A stretch of DNA of 15,344 nt from an uncultured Clostridia bacterium (GTDB taxonomy: Bacteria > Bacillota > Clostridia > Christensenellales > Borkfalkiaceae): the NCBI GenBank assembly GCA_947632165.1, contig CANROI010000015.1:1-15344 (forward strand). The letters run 5' to 3'. Positions within the stretch are counted from its first letter, which is position 1, and each line of letters starts with the position of its first letter. A program made the translations under genes and the position numbers. The notes below the pieces were generated by a model. That model had not been told where the DNA came from, searched no databases, and saw nothing but the letters and a program-made list of their open reading frames with translations. Positions 1 through 6,408 of the stretch are shown here, piece by piece.

Positions 1-543
1 CGCGATGACGTTGACGTCCCCCTCCCTCAGAGAGCGTCCCGTCTCGTCGGTGCCGATCACATAGCCGTCGTCGAAGTTCCAGACGATCTTATAGAACGCG
101 GTGCCGCAGGTCTCCGACCAGAGGGTGGCGCGGGAGATCACGCGATCGAGGTCGAGGCGGCTCGCCACCGACTTGAGGATGTTCGAGCACAGCCGCGCCG
201 TCTTGACGTCGTCCTCTGCGTTCGAAAAGGGGCGCACGCTCAGGATCGGGCGCACCTTCGCAAGGCGGGCAAGACGGGTGTCCACGGTTGGCGCGATGTG
301 GTTGAAGGCGCGGCGGGACTGCCAGAAGAACGCCTCTTCCTCCTCTTCGAGCTCGCCCGCGGGGGAGATGTCGCAGTATTGGTTGCCGCTCACGAAATTC
401 ATGTTGAGCTGCCAGCCGCGCTCGAGCTGCCGCCGCTCCGCCTGCCGCGCGGCAAAGTCCTCCTCGATCTCACGGGCGAGATTGCTCTTCCGGAGCGCCT
501 CCGCCTCCCGTTTTTTCGCTTCGTTGCTTGTTTGTTGGGTCAT
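1..543 (-). CDS. Phage portal protein, N-terminal part (cut by window edge)
   Basis: No stop is reached before the window edge, so only the first 181 codons are present. The portal is the dodecameric ring at the phage head vertex through which the terminase pumps DNA. The visible part starts MTQQTSNEAKK, has a charged helical stretch (about residues 10-45), then LERGWQLNMNFVSGNQY (about 45-61) and FNHIAPTVDTRLARLAKVRP (about 80-99). The last two resemble the N-terminal helices and the 'N-P-hub' region of P22-like portals from Firmicutes phages. An AAGGAGG site lies 3 nt before the ATG, inside the upstream gene, with which the frame overlaps by 74 bp. The position immediately after a large terminase and a short linker gene fits a head-packaging module. 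The family call rests on motif memory and gene order. The remaining sequence and any downstream protease or capsid genes lie outside the window. Confidence 0.8.
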   Translation of the reverse strand, partial: MTQQTSNEAKKREAEALRKSNLAREIEEDFAARQAERRQLERGWQLNMNFVSGNQYCDISPAGELEEEEEAFFWQSRRAFNHIAPTVDTRLARLAKVRPILSVRPFSNAEDDVKTARLCSNILKSVASRLDLDRVISRATLWSETCGTAFYKIVWNFDDGYVIGTDETGRSLREGDVNVIA

Positions 544-793
544 ATTCCTCCTTGAGCATGTTCAGAAGTCTCTTTTTCTCCGCTTCGAGCTCCTCGTCCG
601 AGAGCTCGGAGCAATCTTTTTCTTCGAGGAGCAGCTTCACTGCCTTCAGATCGGGCGGGACGTCCTTGCGGGTCTCCCGCCTCTTGACGAGCTTCAGCTC
701 CCCGTCCTCCACGCCGTACTCCTCCGTCACCTCCTCGAGCGAATACCCGAGCGCGACCTTGAGCACGGCGTTCTTGATCTTATCCTCTTGCAT
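470..793 (-). CDS. Small phage protein between large terminase and portal (possible terminase-associated protein)
   Basis: This 107-residue protein has no catalytic motif. The N-terminal half (KNAVLKVALGYSLEEVTEEYG, then VKRRETRKDVPPDLKAVKLLL) has the shape of a short helical protein with a beta turn. It resembles small proteins beside terminases in Firmicutes prophages, some of which look like the C-terminal part of small-terminase HTH proteins. The C-terminus is acidic then polar and is probably disordered. The ATG overlaps the terminase stop by one base (TAATG), which implies translational coupling. The 3' end overlaps the portal gene by 74 bp in a different frame. Because no small terminase precedes the large one here, this protein could fill that role, but that is inference. 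It might equally be a head accessory protein. Confidence 0.72.
   Translation of the reverse strand: MQEDKIKNAVLKVALGYSLEEVTEEYGVEDGELKLVKRRETRKDVPPDLKAVKLLLEEKDCSELSDEELEAEKKRLLNMLKEEYDPTNKQRSEKTGGGGAPEEQSRP
547..553 (-). promoter_or_regulatory. Shine-Dalgarno site of the portal gene inside the upstream gene
   Basis: The minus strand reads AAGGAGG here, a complete anti-16S match, followed by only 3 nt and then the portal ATG. It lies within codons of the 107-residue protein, so the portal is probably translated by reinitiation or internal entry on the same mRNA. It supports the 543 start over any downstream one. Confidence 0.6.
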
Positions 794-2208
794 TATTTTC
801 TCCTCAGTTGCCTGATTCTCTTTTCCTTGTCCCGCTTTATCGGGCTCTCCTCCGCTTTTGCGGGACGCGGGCGGCTCATGAGATAGTAGCGCAGCTCGTC
901 CATCGCATGGTCGTCCCGCTTGACGGGCGATTCGCCGCTCCCCCAGAAGTATCCCTTGAATTCGCGGATCATGTTGGTGCAGCAGGGAAACAGATACAGA
1001 TTCGGCAGCCCGTTGTGCGGATTCAGATAGCTCTTCACCTGCGCGATGCCCGCGAACACATCCTTGTCTACCCGCGGATCGACGAGGATGCCGCGCTCAT
1101 AGAAGAGCTCGGAGACGCTCCTCTGCGAGGCGAGCGTACGCTGCCCCGCGGCAGAGTCGATGAGCGCCTCGATCCTGCCCTTGACGTCCCGTTTCCAACC
1201 CAACTTTTCGGAGATCGCCCGTATGGCGGAGGCGTGGAAATCGACGTCTTCGCCCGCCGCGTAATGTTCCGCGACGACATAGACGTTCCCGTCGAAGTCA
1301 GTGCAGTACCAATGCGCGGAGAGCGGATTTTTGAGCCCGGGGTCGATGGAGATCTTGTCCTGCCAACCGGGCGGGATCGGAAAGGGCGCGATCACATGGG
1401 TCTGTTCGTCGAACTCGGGGTAGACGAGCCCCCCTTCCGCGGAGAATTTGCCGAAGCGGCGGGATTGAAGGGTGGTCTCGTCGAGGGAGCTCTGCAACAG
1501 GGCGATCTCCCGCGCGGAGAGATAGGGATTGTCCGCCCACTCCATGAACTCATACCAGATCTCGGGATTTTGGCGGCGGTTGAGGTAGATCTCCTCATAG
1601 ACGAAGGTGAGCCCCTTGAGCGGGGTCATCGTGCAGAAGATATCCCCCTCCCGGTCGAGCACGCGCATGAGGCATTCCTCATAGAGATCGCGCGGCGGCT
1701 CCTCGTCGAACCAGACGAAGTCGAGCGAGCTGCCCTGAAATTTCTCCCTGCCCTGGTCGCAGCTCTTGAACCCGATGACGGACGTCCCGCCGAAGGCGTT
1801 CTTCACCACGATCTGGTCGACGACGCCCGTCTCGGGGCTGTCCTTTCTGCCGCTCAGCATTACGATGTCCGCGATCAGATCGGGGCGGAGATAGTGGAGG
1901 ATCTTCTTCTGGGCGACGTCGCGCTGCACCTGCTGGGAGGGAGAGACGACCCAGCCGAATACGTTCGGGCGGTTTTTGCGGTAGGGATGGACGCCGCGGG
2001 CGAGCCAGACCGCTTCGACGGCGCCGCACTCGGTTTTCCCCGAGCGGTTTCCGCCGAACACCCAACGGTTGCGCTTTGAGCAGCGGTGGAACAGGAGCTG
2101 CTTCTCATGGATCTTCTCCCCGCGGTTGTACCGTGCGAGCGCGTCGCTCTCAAGCCGCCGCTTCTGCTCCGCCTCGATCGCCTTGATTTTCTCTATAATC
2201 TCGTTCAT
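793..2208 (-). CDS. terL: Phage terminase large subunit (packaging ATPase and nuclease)
   Basis: 471 residues, a usual length for the family. It is the motor that translocates DNA into the prohead and cuts concatemers. The ATPase part has Walker A GGNRSGKT (52-59), Walker B LDFVWFDEEPP (162-172, with the catalytic Glu after Asp) and a TMTP coupling motif (193-196). The RNase H-like nuclease part has three acidic positions: D289 in ISIDPG, D351 in ALIDSAAG, and D437 or D432/433 in DDHAMDELRYYL. All key residues are present, so the enzyme looks intact. The ATG at 2208 has only a weak ribosome site, and the 40 bases before the next gene contain no clear promoter. It heads the cluster with the 107-residue gene and the portal. 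No small terminase gene precedes it: a plus-strand chromosomal-type gene starts 40 bases away. Confidence 0.95.
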   Translation of the reverse strand: MNEIIEKIKAIEAEQKRRLESDALARYNRGEKIHEKQLLFHRCSKRNRWVFGGNRSGKTECGAVEAVWLARGVHPYRKNRPNVFGWVVSPSQQVQRDVAQKKILHYLRPDLIADIVMLSGRKDSPETGVVDQIVVKNAFGGTSVIGFKSCDQGREKFQGSSLDFVWFDEEPPRDLYEECLMRVLDREGDIFCTMTPLKGLTFVYEEIYLNRRQNPEIWYEFMEWADNPYLSAREIALLQSSLDETTLQSRRFGKFSAEGGLVYPEFDEQTHVIAPFPIPPGWQDKISIDPGLKNPLSAHWYCTDFDGNVYVVAEHYAAGEDVDFHASAIRAISEKLGWKRDVKGRIEALIDSAAGQRTLASQRSVSELFYERGILVDPRVDKDVFAGIAQVKSYLNPHNGLPNLYLFPCCTNMIREFKGYFWGSGESPVKRDDHAMDELRYYLMSRPRPAKAEESPIKRDKEKRIRQLRRK

Positions 2209-2248
2209 TTCGCCAAATTAAATTCTTTCACGCGAGGAAAAGCACGCT

Positions 2249-2956
2249 ATGATAGCGGCTATGAAACGACTTCTTCTGCTTGCGGCTTTGGCCGCAGCCG
2301 CCCTGTTCCTCTTCCCCGCCCCCCTCGGCGCCCGCGCCGACGAGGCCGAGCGCTATGCGGTCGCCGCGGCGACGGACGTCTGGTTCTACGCGGCGGAGAA
2401 CGAGGAGAGCGGGCTCTTCGTCCTCCCCTATACCTACTATGTGCGCGTGCTCAAAGAGGGCGCCGTGTTCAGCTATGTCCAATACCTCGACGACGAGGCC
2501 CCCTATAAGGCGATCAGGGGATATTGCAAGACGGAGGACCTCACCTTTGTGGACTTCATCCCCGAGCGCCCCTATCTCAAGCGGGAGATCACAGTGAGCT
2601 ATACCGTCGCGAACACGGGGGATTCCCTGATGGGCGGCGGCTCCTTCGACAAGCTCGAAAAGAGCTTCGTCTTTTACGGGACGAGCTACCTCGGCACGGC
2701 GCGCTTCTTCTATGTGTATGCGGACGGCACATTCGACTACGTGCCCGCCACACAGGAGATCGTGTATGAGTACAACACCGACTACCTCGAGGATGTCTCG
2801 GGCGGGGCGCCCGCCGAGCCCGAACCGCCCGCCGGCTCGCTCTCGGGTGTGCAGATCGCCGTGATCTGCGCAATCGCCGCCGCGCTCGTCGCGATCGCCG
2901 TGTTCGTTTTGCGCGGCAAAAAGTCCCCTACCCCGCAGGAACTGCCCGAGTTCTGA
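2249..2956 (+). CDS. Secreted, C-terminally membrane-anchored protein with SH3-like modules
   Basis: 235 residues. Residues 5-30 form a signal peptide (MKRLLLLAALAAAALFLF, then a likely AXA cleavage site near GARADEAE). Residues about 36-103 look like a bacterial SH3-type beta fold (DVWFYA, LPYTYYVRVL, IRGYCKTEDLTFVDF), and residues about 108-180 like a second copy. A Pro/Glu linker (186-197) leads to a membrane helix (201-221) and a short basic cytoplasmic tail. The bulk should face outward. SH3-like modules in such proteins often bind cell wall, but no ligand can be read here. The ATG at 2249 has GAGGA about 10 nt upstream. An alternative start at 2261 (MKRLLLL) sits 7 nt after a TATGAT box and would be leaderless. 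The 3' end overlaps the convergent regulator gene by 175 bp. I do not recognise a named family. Confidence 0.8.
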   Translation: MIAAMKRLLLLAALAAAALFLFPAPLGARADEAERYAVAAATDVWFYAAENEESGLFVLPYTYYVRVLKEGAVFSYVQYLDDEAPYKAIRGYCKTEDLTFVDFIPERPYLKREITVSYTVANTGDSLMGGGSFDKLEKSFVFYGTSYLGTARFFYVYADGTFDYVPATQEIVYEYNTDYLEDVSGGAPAEPEPPAGSLSGVQIAVICAIAAALVAIAVFVLRGKKSPTPQELPEF

Positions 2957-3459
2957 AAGGCGATCTCTCGCCTCCGCCGCTTCCAGACGACGGAAAGTTC
3001 CCGCCCCTCGCGGATCGCCCGCAGAACGCGGCGGAAGGGCGCATACGTCCCGAACCGCTCGAAAAATGCCCGCTCCGTGAGCCCGCGCACCGCAAGCGCA
3101 GACGCGACCTTGCGCAAGAGGGCGTTCTGCCTGCGGAAATAGTTGCGCTCCGACCCCGCAAACGACATGCCCGCAAATCTTTCCTTCAAGACGTTCCGCC
3201 GGCGGAAGTACTTGTATTCGAGCAGGAACAGTTCCTCTTCCCCGAACGCGGAGAGCGCCCCGTCGAGCACCTCCCGCGTCTCGCGCAGCCGCCGCGCGAG
3301 GAAGATCTCCTCCGCAATCTTTTCCGCCGCCTCCTCCGCGCTGAACCGGCGGTAACTCAAGAGCGCCTTCACCTCGGCCGAATCCGAAACCGCCTCCGCG
3401 AGCGCCTCCAGCTTCGGATAGGCATAGAGAAGCACCTTGACATAGAGAAAATCGTTCAT
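2782..3459 (-). CDS. Putative regulator with a sigma-region-4-like helix-turn-helix
   Basis: 225 residues. The N-terminus starts MNDFLYVKVLLYAYPKLEAL and is helical and leucine-rich. Residues about 74-122 (EEELFLLEYKYFRR, then FAGSERNYFRRQNALLRKV) have the spacing of a sigma-70 region 4 or RinA/ArpU-like helix-turn-helix, in which SER.Y.RR.ALL would be the recognition helix. A basic stretch follows (158-165, VVWKRRRR). The ATG is set by GAGGTG 5 nt upstream and a good promoter. After about residue 170 the frame runs on for some 55 residues antisense to the neighbour's membrane segment. This tail is low in complexity and may be a by-product of a missing stop. RinA/ArpU proteins normally sit just upstream of terminases, and this gene lies on the terminase strand but is separated from it by a plus-strand gene. 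Phage late regulator or host regulator both remain possible. Confidence 0.7.
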   Translation of the reverse strand: MNDFLYVKVLLYAYPKLEALAEAVSDSAEVKALLSYRRFSAEEAAEKIAEEIFLARRLRETREVLDGALSAFGEEELFLLEYKYFRRRNVLKERFAGMSFAGSERNYFRRQNALLRKVASALAVRGLTERAFFERFGTYAPFRRVLRAIREGRELSVVWKRRRREIAFQNSGSSCGVGDFLPRKTNTAIATSAAAIAQITAICTPESEPAGGSGSAGAPPETSSR

Positions 3460-3479
3460 TCCACACCTCGAAAAGAAAT

Positions 3480-3495
3480 GCAAACATTTGTTTGC
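3480..3495. promoter_or_regulatory. Perfect 7-2-7 palindrome at the regulator's transcription start (candidate operator)
   Basis: GCAAACA, TT, TGTTTGC form a perfect inverted repeat. It begins just downstream of the minus-strand -10 box and covers the expected start of transcription, the usual place for a repressor site. The core AAACATTTGTTT is close to the Gram-positive LexA pattern (GAAC, 4 nt, GTTC) but has A instead of G at the outer position. Autoregulation by the encoded HTH protein is an alternative. Confidence 0.5.
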
Positions 3496-3496
3496 T

Positions 3497-3524
3497 ATTC
3501 TATCATAACATGAAAAGTTGACAA
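3497..3524 (-). promoter_or_regulatory. Sigma-A type promoter of the HTH regulator gene
   Basis: On the minus strand TTGTCA (-35, 3519-3524) is followed after 16 nt by TAGAAT (-10, 3497-3502). Each hexamer has one mismatch. The start of transcription would fall near 3490, leaving a leader of about 30 nt with GAGGTG before the ATG at 3459. Confidence 0.6.
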
Positions 3525-3583
3525 ACGGATGCCGGTATGCCCGATTTTTTCGCGCCGAAAAGAGAAATTTTTTTGATAAGCGG

Positions 3584-3612
3584 TTGTGTTTTGCGCGCGC
3601 GCGTGTTATAAT
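3584..3612 (+). promoter_or_regulatory. Extended -10 promoter of the propeller gene, placing the ATG at the transcription start
   Basis: TTGTGT (3584-3589) is followed after 17 nt by a perfect TATAAT (3607-3612), which is preceded by TGT (extended -10). Only 6 bases (GGGTAT) separate the -10 box from the ATG at 3619, so transcription should begin at or within a base or two of the A of the start codon. No Shine-Dalgarno sequence can exist in such a transcript. Confidence 0.65.
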
Positions 3613-3618
3613 GGGTAT

Positions 3619-6108
3619 ATGAAAACGCGAATGAAGATCCTGGCGGCGGCGTTTGCGCTCTGCTTTTTGGCGGGCGCAGGCGGGGCGGCGCTGCAACTCA
3701 ACCGCACGGAAGCGACGGCGGACGCATCGGCGCCCGCGCTTTTCCTGCCCGCCACATACGAACAATATCTTCCGCTCGCGAACCCTTCCGACGTTGCGAT
3801 CAACGACGACTATATCGCGATCGCCGACGGGAGCCTCATCTATGTCTATGCGCGCGGGGAGGGCGGAAGCTACCGCGTCTATACCCATCAGGCGGGGTCG
3901 AGCATCCCCATCACGATCTCGAAACTGCAGTTTTCCGACGAGGGAAAGCTGTACTTTGCGGACAGCGCGCAGCAGCTCTATGAGCTGGCGCTCGACACAC
4001 TGACCCCCTCCGCTCCTCTTCTGGCGCTCTCCACATTCTATATCGCACAGCGCACGCTGTATGCGGTCACGGTCGCGCCCACGGCGGGCACGACCATCTA
4101 CAAGCTCTCGATGGACCGCCCGCTTGAGATCGCCTCCGCGGAATGTTCGCAGCCGCTCTCGAACAGCCCCACGACGCCGAGCATGACCTACGCTTCGGGC
4201 ACGCTCTACTGCGCGCTGACGGGCACTGCATTCGCCTATAACGGCGAGACGCTCACGTCGATCGGCAGCTTTCGGCTCGACAACAGCCTCGCCTATTTGC
4301 TTGAAACGGCGTCCGTCTGCGCGGTGGGCGACGCCATCTATTACACCGATACGCGCGGGCTGCTGCGCACCGACTCGGAGGGCAACAGCAAGATCCTCTA
4401 TGAGGGGGCGGACTTCCGTGCGCTCACGGCGTCGGGGGATTCCCTCTACTGCGTGAAGGGCTCCTCCGTGCGCGCGCTTGCGCTCGACAGCGGCAAATAC
4501 ACGGGCTACGAGATCGCCGCGGCGTCCGACTCGGAGAACCGCCTCTCCGGCGCGACCGAGACCGTGCGCGCCCGCGACCTCATCGTCACGGCGGACGGCG
4601 GGAACAAGCGCATCTCCGTCTATAACACGCGCACGGAGGAGTTCTCCGTGCTCCCCTGCGAAGGGACACCCGCTTGCGTTGCGACCGACGGCGACGTGAT
4701 CGCCGCAGGCGTGGGCAATTCCGTCCTCCTCTATCACTACGGCAACGAATCGCCCTACTATGTGCACAATTCCGAGAGCGCCATCACCGGCGTTGCGGTG
4801 GTCTATGGGGAATGCTACTTCATCACGTCGCACACCTACGGCGTCGCAAAAGCGGACGAGCGGGAATTTCCGCGCGCCGACTCCCCGCTCTCGATCACAA
4901 GCGACCTCTACGGAAATCTCTATGTCGCCGATCTGCAGGGCGCCGTCACGAAATATACCGAGGCGGAATTTGTCGATTATTCGGCCTCCGGCACCGTCAT
5001 GACGGACGGCTGGAGCTTCCCCGCGACGGGAAAATCCCTCCGCGCCGACTTCGGGGGCGGGATCTACTATCTGTATAACAACGCCATCTGGAAGAACGGC
5101 GCGCGCTTTGCGGATGCATTGGGCGCCGATCTCGTCTACACCGGCAGCAGAACGCCGGCGCTCTCCTCTTTTGCGCTCGCCTTCGAAGACCGGGAAGTCT
5201 ATCTGCAGTACGGCGACTTCGTCGTCTCCGTCGCGCTCGACTTCCCCACGCTCGACACAATCGACGCCTCGGGCCGGTACGAGGAGATCTTCCGGACGCC
5301 CTCCGAGCGGGATCTGCAGCTCGTGACCGTCGCCGAGCGCTCCGCGGGGATCGGGGTCGATCTTGCCGCTTTGGAGCAGGGCAGCGGCTATTTTACTCCA
5401 ATGGACTACGCGCGCACCGAGAATGGCGGCATGGGCATTCTGCTCGCCGGGACGGAGACCTTCTCCCTCGTGGCGCTCTATGAAAATTACGGCTACACGG
5501 TGGCGCTCTACCGGAACGAGGACTGTGCGATCGCCGAAAAGCATTATCGGCCCGCCGAGCCTGCGGCGCGCTACATCACGAGCGAAGTGGCCTTCTCCTA
5601 TTACCCCTGCCTCACGCCCGCGCTCACCATAAAACGGCTCCCCCGCGCGACGGAAGTGACCTTGCTCACGACCTTCGAAAAGGATGTGACGGGCTTTGAC
5701 TATGCCTATGTGGAAGCGGACGGCGTGTACGGCTACGTCCCCCTCTCCTATCTCTCGGAAAACATGCCCGGCGCGGATACGCCCGAGGAATACTTCCTCG
5801 GCTACCTCAAGGCGAGCGAAGACGGCGTCGTCCTCTATGCGGAGGACGGCGAACGGATCACGGTCACCGTGCGCACGCAGGTGCGGATCGTGGACCTCAA
5901 AAACGGAAGGTACCGGGTCACGCTCTTAGACGGCGAAGGGAAGTACGGCGCCGCAAACAAGGCCTATTCCGCCGAAGTCACGCGCGACCGGCTGGAGAGC
6001 GGCAATCCCAACGCGCTCCGCGTGAGCCTGATCGTCATCCTCTGCGTGATCGCGGTCGGCATCGTGGCGGCATATGCGTTCTTCGTACAGCGCAAAAAGA
6101 AGGACTGA
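3619..6108 (+). CDS. Large surface protein: predicted beta-propeller, SH3-like modules, C-terminal membrane anchor
   Basis: 829 residues from ATG 3619, a start placed by the promoter and by the signal peptide (MKTRMKILAAAFALCFLAGAGG). The reading frame itself opens 33 bases further upstream. Residues about 45-640 contain repeated short strands of propeller type, for example PSDVAINDDYIAIADGSLIYVY, LQFSDEGKLYFADSAQQLYEL and ADGGNKRISVYNT, like NHL or PQQ-type blades. Two beta-rich SH3-like stretches follow (about 652-712, ending YGYVPLSYL, and about 731-793). A membrane helix (802-823) and the tail QRKKKD end the protein. It should be exported and anchored with the propeller outside. No enzyme motif was found, so sensing, adhesion or wall scaffolding are all open. 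The C-terminal architecture matches that of the 235-residue protein at 2249. The fold is inferred by eye. Confidence 0.82.
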   Translation: MKTRMKILAAAFALCFLAGAGGAALQLNRTEATADASAPALFLPATYEQYLPLANPSDVAINDDYIAIADGSLIYVYARGEGGSYRVYTHQAGSSIPITISKLQFSDEGKLYFADSAQQLYELALDTLTPSAPLLALSTFYIAQRTLYAVTVAPTAGTTIYKLSMDRPLEIASAECSQPLSNSPTTPSMTYASGTLYCALTGTAFAYNGETLTSIGSFRLDNSLAYLLETASVCAVGDAIYYTDTRGLLRTDSEGNSKILYEGADFRALTASGDSLYCVKGSSVRALALDSGKYTGYEIAAASDSENRLSGATETVRARDLIVTADGGNKRISVYNTRTEEFSVLPCEGTPACVATDGDVIAAGVGNSVLLYHYGNESPYYVHNSESAITGVAVVYGECYFITSHTYGVAKADEREFPRADSPLSITSDLYGNLYVADLQGAVTKYTEAEFVDYSASGTVMTDGWSFPATGKSLRADFGGGIYYLYNNAIWKNGARFADALGADLVYTGSRTPALSSFALAFEDREVYLQYGDFVVSVALDFPTLDTIDASGRYEEIFRTPSERDLQLVTVAERSAGIGVDLAALEQGSGYFTPMDYARTENGGMGILLAGTETFSLVALYENYGYTVALYRNEDCAIAEKHYRPAEPAARYITSEVAFSYYPCLTPALTIKRLPRATEVTLLTTFEKDVTGFDYAYVEADGVYGYVPLSYLSENMPGADTPEEYFLGYLKASEDGVVLYAEDGERITVTVRTQVRIVDLKNGRYRVTLLDGEGKYGAANKAYSAEVTRDRLESGNPNALRVSLIVILCVIAVGIVAAYAFFVQRKKKD

Positions 6109-6137
6109 GCCGCGGCAGCGTACGGTTGATCCCACAC

Positions 6138-6162
6138 AAAAAAAGGCCCGGCTTCGGCGGGC
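6138..6162 (-). terminator. Rho-independent terminator of the MscS/pyrophosphorylase operon
   Basis: On the minus strand, GCCCG and CGGGC pair with one internal mismatch around a GAA-type loop, followed by C and then seven T residues. The hairpin lies about 250 bases past the end of the pyrophosphorylase gene, so the operon would carry a long 3' untranslated region that includes the repeat element. Confidence 0.65.
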
Positions 6163-6180
6163 GTCCATAGGATAAAGCAA

Positions 6181-6205
6181 GGGAGACGGCTCATCGCCGT
6201 CTCCC
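6181..6205 (+). terminator. Perfect 10-bp hairpin, probable terminator of the propeller gene
   Basis: GGGAGACGGC (6181-6190), loop TCATC, then GCCGTCTCCC (6196-6205), followed by a T-rich but interrupted run (TTAGTTCATATTT). It lies 72 bases past the propeller gene stop. The U-tract is weak, so termination may be partial. Confidence 0.55.
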
Positions 6206-6249
6206 TTAGTTCATATTTGAACCAAATTTCAAAAACTGTTGCACTTGGT

Positions 6250-6278
6250 TTGACAATTCACCGGAAAAACATTATAGG
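6250..6278 (+). promoter_or_regulatory. Orphan promoter-like sequence
   Basis: A perfect TTGACA (6250-6255) is followed after 17 nt by TATAGG (6273-6278). No plus-strand gene lies downstream, only the palindromic element and then the antisense side of the pyrophosphorylase gene. It could make a small or antisense RNA, or be a chance match in an AT-rich spacer. Confidence 0.3.
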
Positions 6279-6295
6279 GATCGCCTTTCTGTTTA

Positions 6296-6362
6296 CTGTC
6301 ATGGCGGGGCGGAATGACACCCCCTCACCGCCTACGGGCGGAGCTCCCCCTCAAGGGGCGCC
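6296..6362. repeat. Palindromic intergenic element resembling dispersed Firmicutes repeats
   Basis: Two hairpins lie close together: CCGCC-TACG-GGCGG (6328-6341) and CCCCT-CA-AGGGG (6347-6358). They are preceded by TGTCATGGCGGGGCGGAATG. The layout resembles short palindromic elements that occur in many copies between genes of gut Clostridia. Only one copy is in this window, so the repeat status is from memory and not shown here. Confidence 0.4.
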
Positions 6363-6408
6363 AAGCGAGTGCTTTCGCGACGATCGCATGATCTTCTTTT
6401 AGACGCGG

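Larger units (their letters stand above)
6109..6408. other. 300-base spacer without a gene
   Basis: This lies between two convergent genes. It holds a minus-strand terminator, a plus-strand hairpin, an orphan promoter-like pair and a palindromic repeat-like element, each listed separately. A 61-codon open frame runs through it but has no ribosome site, crosses the repeat and was rejected as a gene. Confidence 0.7.

Noticed and set aside
808..2079. 423-codon plus-strand open frame
   Set aside because: It lies opposite the terminase, whose ATPase and nuclease motifs are clear. The antisense peptide shows no domain. Long antisense frames are expected in GC-rich DNA.
2228..3487. 419-codon minus-strand open frame over the surface protein and regulator
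   Set aside because: Gly/Arg/Glu-rich composition, no start signal, and overlaps two better supported genes in other frames.
3518..3523. Plus-strand TTGACA as a -35 box for the propeller gene
   Set aside because: No -10 box lies 16-18 nt downstream. The hexamer overlaps the -35 of the minus-strand promoter, which explains it.
3460..5544. N-terminal 695 codons of the long minus-strand open frame that continues into the HTH regulator
   Set aside because: They are the antisense of the propeller gene and of the promoter region. The real start of the regulator is the ATG at 3459, with GAGGTG and a promoter.
6217..6402. 61-codon plus-strand open frame in the spacer
   Set aside because: It has no ribosome site, crosses the hairpin element and ends with a low-complexity Pro/Gly stretch. 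Such frames often arise across dispersed repeats.
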